Shown: positions 9,621 to 19,059, numbered from the stretch's first letter. The stretch: DNA of 64,000 nucleotides from Phocaeicola vulgatus ATCC 8482 (GCF_000012825.1 NC_009614.1:3596001-3660000), one strand, 5' to 3'. Made by a program: numbers and translations. Notes: generated by a model from the sequence alone, not told the origin.

Positions 9621-9797
9621 TCAATCTTCTTTCGTAGCTTCCTTCCCCACAATCTTATCGTAGGTGTCAGAGAGCATCTTTTTGCGTGATGCCTCTTTGC
9701 GGTCTTGCCATAATACTTTAATGTGTCTTTCAATGAACTCTTCCTTTGTCATGGATTTTACAGCGTTCTCTACAAATGTCACTCCTTCGATTTTCAT
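9621..9797 (-). CDS. Small phage protein, tail-chaperone position (58 aa)
   Basis: ATG at 9797 overlaps the TGA of the tail-tube gene (ATGA) and reads MKIEGVTFVENAVKSMTKEE to TGA at 9621. The composition is charged and helical (MTKEEFIERH, WQDRKEASRKKML). Similar small proteins follow the major tail protein in Bacteroides prophages, where tail assembly chaperones are usually encoded. Homology is not shown. Confidence 0.6.
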   Translation of the reverse strand: MKIEGVTFVENAVKSMTKEEFIERHIKVLWQDRKEASRKKMLSDTYDKIVGKEATKED

Positions 9798-10627
9798 ACC
9801 TGCTCGATATATTTGATATTGTTTTCAAATAGGATGGAAGGTGCCTTTAGAGATGGAGTTCCGGAATCTTTCGGAGTAATGGTCAGCACACCGTCAGCGT
9901 AAGTAGCGGTTGTTGCATTATCCAGCACTTCAGCGGCTTTGTCTGCTATGAGTTGTCCGAATTCAGGAGTACGGTCATAAGCACCAATCTTTTCAATAAT
10001 CTTGTATTTATTGCTGGTCATGCTGACAAGTTCCACACCGATCAGCCCTCTGAGGGAATACTTGGGATCGAATCCTAATTGGATGAAGTCGAAATTCAGC
10101 AGGCTGTCTTCAATATCCATGTGGCAGAAACTTATTGTCATTGTTGATTTGGCGCCACTTGCCGGGTATTGGGTTACAGTTGGATAAACAGTGGACATCG
10201 GAATACCTGCAAGTAAGTCTGTACCGTCATTATACCCGATAAGCATATAGTCCTTGTTCCAGAAATAGACGTCCCATTCCCTGTTTGCTGCTTTCAATAG
10301 TTGTGCGTTCAGCACTTCATCAAAGCCTGCCAGAGTGAATGTATCCGTTTGTGCATTGAGTCCGTTAAACTGGTTGGGACCATATCCGACCGCGCTTATC
10401 TGGGCCTCTCCGCCGTTTTTTGCATATTCGAAAAACGGGGAGATTGGATAAATCCGGCCGGGGCGGTCCGCATGGCACATCTCTGCCAATTTTTCTGCTG
10501 TAACATCATCAGGAAGTTTTGTTCCCGGTTCGACCAGAATCGCTCCTTTAACTTTTGACCAATCAATCTTACAAGCCGAACTACCCGAATTAATATGGGT
10601 TCCGGCACAAGTTCTAATCTTTTTCAT
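9794..10627 (-). CDS. Major tail (tube) protein candidate (277 aa)
   Basis: Mixed-beta protein with many Asn, Gly and Thr. The start overlaps the end of the preceding connector gene by 1 nt. Features include PISPFFEYAKNGG, TDTFTLAGFDEVL and a C-terminal TYADGVLTITPKDSGTPS. Position after neck/terminator genes and before the chaperone-like gene and tape measure, together with size, is what is expected for a siphophage major tail protein. The call rests on gene order and composition. Confidence 0.6.
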   Translation of the reverse strand: MKKIRTCAGTHINSGSSACKIDWSKVKGAILVEPGTKLPDDVTAEKLAEMCHADRPGRIYPISPFFEYAKNGGEAQISAVGYGPNQFNGLNAQTDTFTLAGFDEVLNAQLLKAANREWDVYFWNKDYMLIGYNDGTDLLAGIPMSTVYPTVTQYPASGAKSTMTISFCHMDIEDSLLNFDFIQLGFDPKYSLRGLIGVELVSMTSNKYKIIEKIGAYDRTPEFGQLIADKAAEVLDNATTATYADGVLTITPKDSGTPSLKAPSILFENNIKYIEQV

Positions 10628-11193
10628 TATCTTCTACAATTGGGATTATTAATAGTTATTTCCATCGAGCTGATATCAATGGCATCAATAGGATCGCTCA
10701 CTTCCTGTCCGGTGGCTGTCATTGCACCGTATCTGCCATAAGAATAGTTCTCGGAATAAACATGCCTTACTTTGTCATCCGCTCCCCAGTCAAACCGGTT
10801 GTCTTCGAGTAATACATCAAGTAACCTTCCATAAATCGGGCGCAAGATATTCTTGAAAGAGTTTACCTCGCGTTCCTCGTTTGTCCAATCTTTGGTTGAC
10901 GGGCAGGCGATAACTAATGAAACCTTTGACTTTGAATAGTAATGCCGGCTGTCACGTCTCTCACTTATCGGACAAAATAAAGCGACAAGAGGAAACTTCA
11001 AAGGCAACTGCCGCTCAGACTGACTGTATACATCAAGAGTATCCTTGATATATTGACTGTTCCCGAAGATATAGTTCAATGGCGGATTATCCACCTCCTG
11101 AAACCCTCCGTTGCCGTCAGGACATAGAATCTTAAGATTCCGGGAAGCCTTGGAAACTACATCACGAAAGATATCCACTATATCCATTGTCAT
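10627..11193 (-). CDS. Phage neck/tail-terminator-type protein, function unknown (188 aa)
   Basis: It contains LPLKFPLVALFCPISERRDSR, SKVSLVIACPSTKDWTN and NILRPIYGRLLDVLLED, a pattern reminiscent of tail-completion proteins with a mixed alpha/beta core. It lies between a connector gene and the tail-tube candidate, and its start overlaps the upstream gene by 4 nt. A head-tail joining role is inferred from order only. Confidence 0.6.
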   Translation of the reverse strand: MTMDIVDIFRDVVSKASRNLKILCPDGNGGFQEVDNPPLNYIFGNSQYIKDTLDVYSQSERQLPLKFPLVALFCPISERRDSRHYYSKSKVSLVIACPSTKDWTNEEREVNSFKNILRPIYGRLLDVLLEDNRFDWGADDKVRHVYSENYSYGRYGAMTATGQEVSDPIDAIDISSMEITINNPNCRR

Positions 11194-11711
11194 AGGTTAA
11201 AGCTGTTTATTGGAGTTAACAGATTCTTGTTGACGTTCACTTTGAACGGGCATTCATCGGAAGAAGCCCAACAAACGAATTGTTTGTTTCTTTCAACCAT
11301 TGTATTCCATGTGCTTACCTGACGTTGGAGCGGGGAAACATGCTTGTTGGATGATTTCAACTGTATAAGTCCGGTAACAGTCGCATCTGTATTCATGTCA
11401 CGTAAAATATGATAGAATACATAATCGGCAAAAGATTCACGTAACTGCCTGCACACATATTCATAAGGAGAAACAGTATCATTCTTTGTTTTTGGGGATT
11501 CATTTTCAATCATCTTAAGATAATCCGTAATCTGACCAGCAAGCGTGAATCCGACAACATCATTCAGGAATTTCCGTTGAAAAGAACGGATATACCCGTA
11601 AATGACATTGTTGGCGGAAAGTCCTTCAGCGGTCGGCATTTTGGCAGTAGTGGCGTTTCTTATCTGCCGGGGGCCGGATATGAAATATGATACATCAACA
11701 AGCATAGACAT
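11190..11711 (-). CDS. Head-tail connector-like protein (DUF6712-type)
   Basis: 173 residues, largely helical (FLNDVVGFTLAGQITDYLKMI, YEYVCRQLRESFADYVFYHIL), with a tail containing WNTMVERNKQFVCWA. It resembles the DUF6712 proteins found after capsid genes in Bacteroides prophages, where head-tail adaptors are normally encoded. The family assignment is from memory and moderate. Its ATG follows the stop of the upstream gene by 2 nt. Confidence 0.55.
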   Translation of the reverse strand: MSMLVDVSYFISGPRQIRNATTAKMPTAEGLSANNVIYGYIRSFQRKFLNDVVGFTLAGQITDYLKMIENESPKTKNDTVSPYEYVCRQLRESFADYVFYHILRDMNTDATVTGLIQLKSSNKHVSPLQRQVSTWNTMVERNKQFVCWASSDECPFKVNVNKNLLTPINSFNL

Positions 11712-11713
11712 GA

Positions 11714-12136
11714 CTACTTCTTTTTAGTTGTTTTCTTTCCGCTGGTGTTCACAGATGGATTGACATTATCCATATCTATGGACATGGAATCATCTTCTGG
11801 CAGATTATTGCTGTCGGTGATATTCAGTGTCTTACTGTCTTTCATATCGACTTCCTTTTCATCCGTTTCAGGCATACTGCCGCTGGCTTCCATCTCGGTC
11901 ATACGTGCTCTCAGGGAATCTCGTTCACTGGTAAGTGATTCTATCTGCCCATCTTTCAGGGCCAATGTATCTGTCAGTTCTTTGACTTGGGCTTCAATGG
12001 CTTTTAACGCATAGTCCTCATGGACCAGCGTACCGGAGATAGGAGTGATTTTTATCAGCCCTCTACCTATACGGATACGCTGCTCACGAAGCACACGCCC
12101 GAGTTCCTTTTCGTCACCTTCAAGTATGTACTTCAT
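11714..12136 (-). CDS. Small post-capsid phage protein with coiled coil (140 aa)
   Basis: The N-terminus has DEKELGRVLREQRIRIGRG and ITPI. A coiled coil lies at about 50-80 (VKELTDTLALKDGQIESL). The tail is low-complexity and acidic and ends in Lys (KKTTKKK). It begins 5 nt after the capsid gene. Such proteins are seen between capsid and connector genes in this phage type; the function is unknown. Confidence 0.6.
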   Translation of the reverse strand: MKYILEGDEKELGRVLREQRIRIGRGLIKITPISGTLVHEDYALKAIEAQVKELTDTLALKDGQIESLTSERDSLRARMTEMEASGSMPETDEKEVDMKDSKTLNITDSNNLPEDDSMSIDMDNVNPSVNTSGKKTTKKK

Positions 12137-12141
12137 ATTCT

Positions 12142-13830
12142 TTATGCGGATTTAGTGATTGCTTCCAATACATCGTCCAGATCACCATAAGCGAATGCCC
12201 AGGGCATGTAGACAGGCATCATCAGTTCTTCCTGAATCATGACTGTGGTCATGTTTTTCAGTTTGGTGTTGACATCATCTGCGAATTCGATTGCCAGAGT
12301 GGTGTAGTCTATCAGAGAACAACCGTTCAAAAGGTCACCGGCAAAGTATTTGCCGACACCGATGGCGTTACATTCGATAACAGGTACGTTGCCGATATAT
12401 TTACGACCGTTCACTTCGGTAATTAACTCAAGATTTCTGCCGGTTGTATCCTTGGCGGTGGAAATAGTGAAGACTGTGGACGGATGCAGAACCAAGGCAT
12501 TAGGTGAATACTGGCCAAAATTAAGTACGGCGAAGATAGCGTTCACGACATCCTTCATGTTCGGGTCCTCCACAGAACCGAACATACCGCTTTTAATGGC
12601 TCCGGACATTTTGGCTACTGAAGTTTCGGTTCCCTTATAGTCAAAATCAATAGCGAATTTACGGTCATTGATTTTATGAATATCGAAAGTATCGTTCAAG
12701 CCTGTCTCTACTGTCGCACCTGACAGGGTCACCTTCATCTTGTCAATAATCTTGTCATTGGCTGCGGCTAGAGTTATGATTGTCTGGCCGTTTGCAGCCT
12801 CGAGTGACTCAATGGCACCGGCAGAGATGGTAACATAATTATCGGCAATGAATTTGGAAACACAATCCACGCCTTCATAACGGGTGATACCTTTCAGATT
12901 GTCCCCGGTACCGTCACCGAACATAATCTGATAGTTCTCGGAGAATTTGACCCATAAAGGCAGACGGTTGAGGATGAATGATACTACATACTGCTTTGCC
13001 TTCAACAAACGTTTTGACAGATTCATGTGGGTACCGATACGTTTTACATTCGTGAACTCTTCCTTGAATTTCAATGATGATTCAGCCAACATACCGTTTT
13101 CTGCTACAACCATGACATTGCGGTCAAAATCATAGACCTGTTCGTATGAGATGGACAGTGCGGACGGATCACCCTGTTCAACCATCATCAGATCACGGAG
13201 ATTCAGTTTCTGTTCGTTGACTGCGGTGACAACACGTCCTGTCGAGCGGTTGTTGCTTCTTGGCGTATTGGAACTTTCGGTGATGGATACGATGCCTTTT
13301 AAATCAAGATTCATGGAACCGGATGTCTTGGTGCGGTTCGCAAAATAATCCTGGCATGCAGGACTGTCAAGAAATTCACCAACAGCTTTCTCCACTTCAT
13401 TGACGGAAGTCATATGACCGCCTTTTTCCTTGATCTTGTCGAAAGCCTCCGCCAGAGCTGTCACCTTTTCAGCCTGTTCATCATAGGACTTTTTAATATC
13501 TTCAAAATTGGAAAGATGTTTCAACTGTTCTGTGATATTCTTGGAGATATCCTTGAACCTGTTCTCAATATCTTCCTTTGTCATCAGACCTTCGGCAAAT
13601 TCATCACATACTTGTTTGCATTTCAACTGGATACTGCCCAAAAGAGATTTTTCCTCATCGGTCATGTCCTTTTCCTGTTTGGCGAAAGAAATCAGGGAGA
13701 CAGGTGCTGCAACCAAAAGTCCGGTTACATGTTCCGGACCATTCAAGGCACATACTGTACAAACGACAGCCACAATGGCAAACATAATAAGGGATTGGTA
13801 TTTCCCCACAATTTTTAAAAAAGTCTTCAT
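12142..13830 (-). CDS. HK97-type major capsid protein with hydrophobic N-terminus
   Basis: 562 residues. Residues about 55-150 form a helical, charged region like the HK97 delta (scaffold) domain. The capsid fold follows, with VVTAVNEQKLNLRDLMMVEQ, NVMVVAENGMLAESS, a LNLSKRLLK-type strand and FGDGTGDNLKGITRY. It lies directly after the prohead protease gene, the normal HK97 order. Oddity: the chosen ATG (13830) adds about 55 residues with two hydrophobic segments (SLIMFAIVAVVCTVCAL, GLLVAAPVSLISFA). An inner ATG at 13665 has a good AGGAAAAGG ribosome site and would give a conventional soluble start. Both starts are possible. Cleavage by the protease would be expected before the capsid fold. 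Confidence 0.88.
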   Translation of the reverse strand: MKTFLKIVGKYQSLIMFAIVAVVCTVCALNGPEHVTGLLVAAPVSLISFAKQEKDMTDEEKSLLGSIQLKCKQVCDEFAEGLMTKEDIENRFKDISKNITEQLKHLSNFEDIKKSYDEQAEKVTALAEAFDKIKEKGGHMTSVNEVEKAVGEFLDSPACQDYFANRTKTSGSMNLDLKGIVSITESSNTPRSNNRSTGRVVTAVNEQKLNLRDLMMVEQGDPSALSISYEQVYDFDRNVMVVAENGMLAESSLKFKEEFTNVKRIGTHMNLSKRLLKAKQYVVSFILNRLPLWVKFSENYQIMFGDGTGDNLKGITRYEGVDCVSKFIADNYVTISAGAIESLEAANGQTIITLAAANDKIIDKMKVTLSGATVETGLNDTFDIHKINDRKFAIDFDYKGTETSVAKMSGAIKSGMFGSVEDPNMKDVVNAIFAVLNFGQYSPNALVLHPSTVFTISTAKDTTGRNLELITEVNGRKYIGNVPVIECNAIGVGKYFAGDLLNGCSLIDYTTLAIEFADDVNTKLKNMTTVMIQEELMMPVYMPWAFAYGDLDDVLEAITKSA

Positions 13831-13855
13831 TTCAAATTCGTTTTTGGGTTAAACA

Positions 13856-14911
13856 TTAAATAAATTGACTCAATTTTGCAGCAAGCGAGAGATTCGTTTC
13901 GTGCTTCTCATTTCCCTTGTCATCAGCAGGCTGCCGGGTGTCATCTGACGGCGCGACAGCAGCTTCAGGTTTGGTATCTGCAATCTTGGAAATCATTGTT
14001 CTATATACACGGCTCCAGCAGTGAGGACAACGAACATAGCTTACGATATCCTCTATGCTTTTGCCTGTCAAGTCAACATCAAGGCTTTTATGGGCGTCAA
14101 GGACAGCTATAACCTGTTCACGGATTTCAGGTTTCAGTTTATCCATTTCGGTTCGGACAATATCCTCTACAATCCATCTCTGATACATGGCGGCAAGGTC
14201 AAGCACCTGATTGTTGAACGTGGTTTCAGCCTGTTGGTCATAGTCGAATGTATGACCGCATTCTGGACAGGTAACCATATTGCTGTTTCCTGTCAATGCC
14301 TTTTCGATAAGATCCAGTTTCATACTTAAATCATTTAACCGCTCATCCGAATATCTCATGTTCAGAGCTTTGTTTATCATTTCAAGAGATGATGTAAGTT
14401 TCGCGCGCTGTGTGTCAATACTGTCATCACTCTTTATATCCACAAGAAATGTCTGAGGGTTTGATCCCCATGCTTGTAAGGTGGAGGCTTCCCCAAGAAA
14501 CCATTCTTTGACATGGGCCGGATCATTCACATCCCTGCGGACGGCTTTCACACCGATGGAATGCTCCAGTGTCTTGCCACATTCAGCATAAAGTTTGTAA
14601 TCTTCAAATGTTTCCCGTCCGATCTGTTTGTTAAGGTTCATTTTGGATACGATAACCAGATTCATGTTATCTTCCCTCGCTTCAATAGGGCAACCTATAA
14701 GTTTTGTCTTGTCATGGTCCAGTAGATGTTTGCCACGTTTTAAGAAAAACTCGTTGATCGTTTTATTGAAAGAACCGCTATCAGAGATATCACCTTGCGT
14801 ATCTTTAATACCGATACCATTAACGGCAATCGTAACAATGCCTTTCTGCTCATCAACATCATTCGCCTTCGTCTTCAACTGAAGGCTTCTCAACTCTTTG
14901 TCCATTGTCAT
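13856..14911 (-). CDS. HK97-family prohead protease (S78) with C-terminal Cys extension
   Basis: 351 residues. The protease domain spans about 1-160. It has DTQGDISDSGSFNKTI, the catalytic His region LLDHDKTKLIG, the Ser region LEHSIGVKA and the closing ASTLQAWGSNPQ. The enzyme matures capsids by cleaving the scaffold. The C-terminal half is unusual: a helical region followed by two CxxC pairs, CPECGHTF and CPHCWSRV, about 65 residues apart, which could together form one zinc site. The start overlaps the portal gene by 53 nt, and the gene is followed by the capsid gene. Confidence 0.85.
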   Translation of the reverse strand: MTMDKELRSLQLKTKANDVDEQKGIVTIAVNGIGIKDTQGDISDSGSFNKTINEFFLKRGKHLLDHDKTKLIGCPIEAREDNMNLVIVSKMNLNKQIGRETFEDYKLYAECGKTLEHSIGVKAVRRDVNDPAHVKEWFLGEASTLQAWGSNPQTFLVDIKSDDSIDTQRAKLTSSLEMINKALNMRYSDERLNDLSMKLDLIEKALTGNSNMVTCPECGHTFDYDQQAETTFNNQVLDLAAMYQRWIVEDIVRTEMDKLKPEIREQVIAVLDAHKSLDVDLTGKSIEDIVSYVRCPHCWSRVYRTMISKIADTKPEAAVAPSDDTRQPADDKGNEKHETNLSLAAKLSQFI

Positions 14912-16286
14912 TTGATTTTTTAGTTATACTTAAGATTTTCTTTACTCTCTCAAGCTCCTTGTCAGACATCTCGTACAGAAGTTTGTCAAACAGGGAGTTT
15001 TCAACTTTGCTTTCCCCGATACGGGCACGGTAATCATTCAGGGTGATGATACCATTCTGAAATTCGCCCATCGCACGTTCCGATATGATTTTAGAAACTT
15101 CCTCCTTTTCCTTCTGCCCTTCCTGAAGGCAGTCCACGTGACTGAAATCGACATCAATGTAATATCCGTCACGGTCATATCCCAACATACGTGTCAGTTC
15201 ACTGGCGTAGCGCCTGGCTGCCGGGATTATCTTGGAGGTGTAGACTCCCTTCTCAGCGGATTTCTGATTATTGAATGTACTGTGGTCCTTGCGTGGTACA
15301 AGTTCCGGCGGAACACCAAATACACCGGCAATTATGATGGCATCATTCAATGTTTCTTCAAAAGGCTGTAATTCCTGAATGCTGAGGTTGGTGCGGATGA
15401 AATCCATAGGAACATCACTTAATCCATACGGAAACCTGCTGTTGTCAAGGCCGTAATTCCCGTTGAATTCCTCACGGAGATTTCTCTTTTCATCTTCGGT
15501 CATGGCAACTGTACCCGTTTCGTCCTTTTTTTCGGAAACGAATATTCCCAAGGCTCCACGTTTCATGTATATCACATTTCTAGCCTGATAAACAGGAATG
15601 AGATTGTCAATGGCCATCTTTACGGAATACAGCCGCGAATGACCTTTTATAAAGTTGTCATTTCTATAATCTGTGTTACCGTCCTGATCGTGATAAATGA
15701 AATTAGGATTGATCTGTTCAGCATAGTTCAGCCCGTACTGTAACAGGTAATAGTCAATTATATCTTCTTTCTCGGCATTACCGAATAAGGGGATATAGTT
15801 CTTCAATCGGATGGTAACCTTATCTGATGGAAGCACCCAATAATTTTTGCATTTTTTGTAAATTGGGGTCTTTAATGTTTGAAATGCTTCAGGTACAACG
15901 CATTTCAAATAGCTGTTACCGGTAGCATATTTATATACAAAATGTTGGTAGACAATCCCTTGAAATGAATTCAAACAATTAGGACGGTCTATCAGGTCAT
16001 TGAACTGCTTGTTGTTCCATACGACCGAATCATCGGAAGCTTTTTTGAGCATGAACCTACCCCCAGCAATGCGGCTGGCAAGAAAGTCGATAGGGAAGAA
16101 TATCTCACCGACGGTGTTGAAAAGAGTAAGGAAATTGGAATCAGCCACATATGGGCTGTATATGTCTTCGCTAAGTCTGAATCTTCTTTTTGACAGGGCG
16201 GAGAATATCTTGTCAACTTCCTGAGCTACAAGGCTGGAAATATCGGTGCTCTTCTTCTTTCCAAATATATTTTCTAAAATTGTCAT
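14859..16286 (-). CDS. Phage portal protein
   Basis: 475 residues from ATG 16286; a TTG start at 16307 is less likely. Typical HK97/SPP1-class portal features are visible: FFPIDFLASRIAGGRFML, YATGNSYLKCVV, RNVIYMKRGALGIFVS, DVPMDFIRTNLSIQELQ, GVFGVPPELVPRKDHSTFNNQKSAEK and SELTRMLG. The portal forms the dodecameric DNA channel at one capsid vertex and docks the terminase. It lies between the terminase large subunit and the prohead protease, the standard order. Confidence 0.92.
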   Translation of the reverse strand: MTILENIFGKKKSTDISSLVAQEVDKIFSALSKRRFRLSEDIYSPYVADSNFLTLFNTVGEIFFPIDFLASRIAGGRFMLKKASDDSVVWNNKQFNDLIDRPNCLNSFQGIVYQHFVYKYATGNSYLKCVVPEAFQTLKTPIYKKCKNYWVLPSDKVTIRLKNYIPLFGNAEKEDIIDYYLLQYGLNYAEQINPNFIYHDQDGNTDYRNDNFIKGHSRLYSVKMAIDNLIPVYQARNVIYMKRGALGIFVSEKKDETGTVAMTEDEKRNLREEFNGNYGLDNSRFPYGLSDVPMDFIRTNLSIQELQPFEETLNDAIIIAGVFGVPPELVPRKDHSTFNNQKSAEKGVYTSKIIPAARRYASELTRMLGYDRDGYYIDVDFSHVDCLQEGQKEKEEVSKIISERAMGEFQNGIITLNDYRARIGESKVENSLFDKLLYEMSDKELERVKKILSITKKSNDNGQRVEKPSVEDEGE

Positions 16287-16384
16287 ATAGGAATCTGTTT
16301 CCGGCAAATGTAAAGAGAAGAAGCTTTCATTTTACAAAATACCTCAATCTTGAAAATAGGAGAGGGGAGGAAGTGATATGTAAT

Positions 16385-16400
16385 AACTTGTATACAAGTT
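16385..16400. repeat. Perfect 16-bp palindrome between terL and portal
   Basis: AACTTGTATACAAGTT reads the same on both strands. It lies 15 nt beyond the terminase stop in a 128-bp gap. About one such palindrome is expected by chance in a window of this size, so a function is uncertain. Confidence 0.3.
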
Positions 16401-16414
16401 GATTATAACTTATT

Positions 16415-18433
16415 TTAGCTGGAACGCGATTTTATTATGTAGTGCCCCCAACCACTGAGAACCGTACTGGCTCCCTTATTTTCGCAATCAACGTTGTAGT
16501 CCATCAGGTTGGTTACAAAATTGCCGTATTCCCGTGATTCTTCAAATTTCTTGGGGGAAAGAAGAAGATTTTTTTTTATAAAGTCAGATGTGGCGGATAT
16601 GCGTTTGTCTACATCGGAATATTCTTTTATCACTCTGATATCCGCCCCTTTCATCTCTTGTCTCAGCTCCTTTACCATCTGATAATAGACAGGAGAACAT
16701 TCAAATATATGGGTCTTTGCTTCATGGCACATGATGGCCTTTTTTATCTCGTCAACGGATGATGTGTCTTTAAACATGGCATCTGTCAGATGCCATGTGT
16801 TGCCGCAACGGCGCGTATGTACAAGAAGGAATGTTCCAGCCACATTCGGCATTATATAAACCACGCTGTCTGTATAATTATGTACAGTATCCGGATTGAA
16901 GAAGTCGAGCATTCCTTTACCTGCGTATAAATTCCGTTTGCGCCGGTTGCTGAACTCGATAAAACTTTCGTGGCACAAGTCATGGACAATATATCGGAAC
17001 GTGTCGGACAAATGCCCGTGTTCCTCATACGACTGCTTGGTAGTGGAGTTTTTCACTTTTGTTTTTAATATGCCACCATTGGAATCTTTCTGGACACTCA
17101 TATAGTCCTCAAGAGATATCGTACAACTTTCGTCAATGCAGATTTCAATGCCGGGTATCTGGAAATCGAATATCGCATTGATGAACTCGCCTGTCATGGC
17201 AACGGACGGATTTCTGTCACCCACTTTGTCTTCTATGTCGAAACCTTCATTCTTTAATGTTTCGATGAACAAGTCCATCCAGGAGCGTTTCTCATCATCA
17301 AAAGTGTTGGCTGATTTGGTGGATGCATCGCCATGGACAAACAGCTTGTCGCAATACCTTATTGATTTCAGATATTTGGCGACCAGTTTGGATGATTTCC
17401 TCACTGTGTTATTCGGGGATTCGGCACATGTTTCATGGAACTGCCATATCTTTATGCCTGTAGTGAAATCCACTTGCCAGTAACTGATACTGATGAACGG
17501 CAGCACATTATTATCGACAGAAAGATGAACAGGCAGACTCGGATTATACGGGCGCTCTCCCGAATGCTGTCCTCTTTTGAACGAGCCGAAAAATTCACTG
17601 CCGGTACGTATGACTCCCCATTCGCCCAGTGCATAGACATTATAGTAGTCCGGATCGTTGATACGGTCTTTCTCGAAGTCGGCGACACACTGTTCATCGT
17701 AATAGCCGTATGTGCCGTCCGGAGATCCGACAACCCAGAAGTTATTCAGATAAGTGGACTGGATGAGGACAGTATCGCCCGGATGTTCCACAATCTCTTT
17801 CGTCCGGACATTCATAATCTGTTTGGGCTCATTCATTCTTAGTGACTTTACCGTTGTAAGTTCTTCAGGGATTCTCTTGCCACCCAAAGTTACTTCCATC
17901 GGGATATCATGCCATTTGTCCTTGTCGAATATCTCTTTCTTAATCCAGTGGGTAATTTTGATGGGGTTAAATGAACAGATTATTTGCTGGCCGTGCTTGC
18001 CACGCAGACGTTTCCTTATCTGTTTGAAATCTCCGTGTTCAAAATCAGAAAACTCTTCAAGAAACACACGCTTGTAATTCTCTAGTCCTTTGATCTTTTC
18101 GGAATCATCCAGACCGGAAAAAGTAATTTTAGCTCCATTGAACTTGCAGACTATGCGCCTTTCCTTAAAGTCAAAAAGATGATAGACATTCAAAGTCTTT
18201 GAAGCTTCCTTGAATGCTTCATATATGGAATCTTTCAGAGCTGCACCGACTTTTCTGAATACTTTAGTGTTCTCGGAATCCTGCAAGGTCATTATAAGGA
18301 TAGCCTGAGCTATACTGAATGACTTGGCGGATGATGAACCGCCATACAGGATGATGAATCGTAATGAAGCATCCTGCAAATACCTCAAAAGATGAAAACA
18401 ATTAGGATTGAGTTTCTTGTAATTTATAACCAT
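16415..18433 (-). CDS. Phage terminase large subunit, extended C-terminus (672 aa)
   Basis: N-terminal ATPase: Walker A GGSSSAKS at residues 31-38 and Walker B-like RVFLEEFSDF at about 120-129. It is followed by motif-III-type IICSFNPI. The RNase-H-fold nuclease (about 320-530) shows acidic residues in LSVDNNVLP, FVHGDASTKS and GHLSDTFRYIVHD. Typical PBSX/lambdoid TerL proteins end here. This one has about 140 further residues, including AGTFLLVHTRRCGN, AKTHIFECSPVYYQMVKEL and KRISATSDFIKKNLLLSPKKF, which look like a second nuclease-type C-terminal module. The enzyme translocates and cuts concatemeric DNA with TerS. Confidence 0.93.
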   Translation of the reverse strand: MVINYKKLNPNCFHLLRYLQDASLRFIILYGGSSSAKSFSIAQAILIMTLQDSENTKVFRKVGAALKDSIYEAFKEASKTLNVYHLFDFKERRIVCKFNGAKITFSGLDDSEKIKGLENYKRVFLEEFSDFEHGDFKQIRKRLRGKHGQQIICSFNPIKITHWIKKEIFDKDKWHDIPMEVTLGGKRIPEELTTVKSLRMNEPKQIMNVRTKEIVEHPGDTVLIQSTYLNNFWVVGSPDGTYGYYDEQCVADFEKDRINDPDYYNVYALGEWGVIRTGSEFFGSFKRGQHSGERPYNPSLPVHLSVDNNVLPFISISYWQVDFTTGIKIWQFHETCAESPNNTVRKSSKLVAKYLKSIRYCDKLFVHGDASTKSANTFDDEKRSWMDLFIETLKNEGFDIEDKVGDRNPSVAMTGEFINAIFDFQIPGIEICIDESCTISLEDYMSVQKDSNGGILKTKVKNSTTKQSYEEHGHLSDTFRYIVHDLCHESFIEFSNRRKRNLYAGKGMLDFFNPDTVHNYTDSVVYIMPNVAGTFLLVHTRRCGNTWHLTDAMFKDTSSVDEIKKAIMCHEAKTHIFECSPVYYQMVKELRQEMKGADIRVIKEYSDVDKRISATSDFIKKNLLLSPKKFEESREYGNFVTNLMDYNVDCENKGASTVLSGWGHYIIKSRSS

Positions 18434-18496
18434 ATACTGTTCTATAAGTAGGTGATTCTCCTAGGGCAGATAAAGAAAAAGTGTTAGTGTGCTGTT

Positions 18497-19042
18497 CTAT
18501 TTATCCGATTTGTCGTTTTCGTCAAAACCGATGCGCAGTTCACCGATCTTATCGCCGTCATTTTTTACATTGATGGTCTTTTCGGCATCCCATCCGTTCC
18601 ATGCACCAAGAAGCCGGGCGGCTTCTGTCTTACCTGTGAACTCATAGGAAACTTCTCCTTTCTTGTTGGTTATCTTCTTCATTGCATTCCGGATACGTTT
18701 GGGCATTTGGTCGGGTCGCTTTAATTTTACTTTGCCTGTTGAAGAATCAAGTATATATAAGTCTTTGGGGTCAGCCATTACAATATCATAGAGAACCTTC
18801 TCAACCGCCTCACGTCTGACTGCGGAATCTTTGGCACGTTGTTCCTTAATTTGATTTATCCTTTGGGAGACCTTTGGGTTTGACAAGAGAAGGCTGGCTT
18901 CAGTCCATACACTTTCTGCCTTCATTTTGGAAGCATTGTAAGCCATGCGGTAGGCTTCGCTTGCATTGCCTTCGATATCTACATAATATTGGCAGAAATT
19001 TTCTTGTTTGAGTGTCAGTGGTCTGTCTTCTTTTGATGTCAT
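18497..19042 (-). CDS. Phage terminase small subunit
   Basis: 181 residues with the Terminase_2-type start LTLKQENFCQYYVDIEGNAS, then EAYRMAYNASKM, a helix-turn-helix-like DNA-binding segment, and SQRINQIKEQRAKDS. The C-terminal part has FTGKTEAARLLGAWNGWD. Small subunits recognise the packaging site and load the large subunit. It precedes terL by 63 nt and is itself preceded by a strong hairpin. Confidence 0.9.
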   Translation of the reverse strand: MTSKEDRPLTLKQENFCQYYVDIEGNASEAYRMAYNASKMKAESVWTEASLLLSNPKVSQRINQIKEQRAKDSAVRREAVEKVLYDIVMADPKDLYILDSSTGKVKLKRPDQMPKRIRNAMKKITNKKGEVSYEFTGKTEAARLLGAWNGWDAEKTINVKNDGDKIGELRIGFDENDKSDK

Positions 19043-19059
19043 ATGGTTTTATATTTAAG

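Noticed and set aside
16385..16400. 16-bp perfect palindrome as a regulatory site
   Set aside because: About one is expected by chance in 64 kb and there is no second copy; kept only as a low-confidence repeat.
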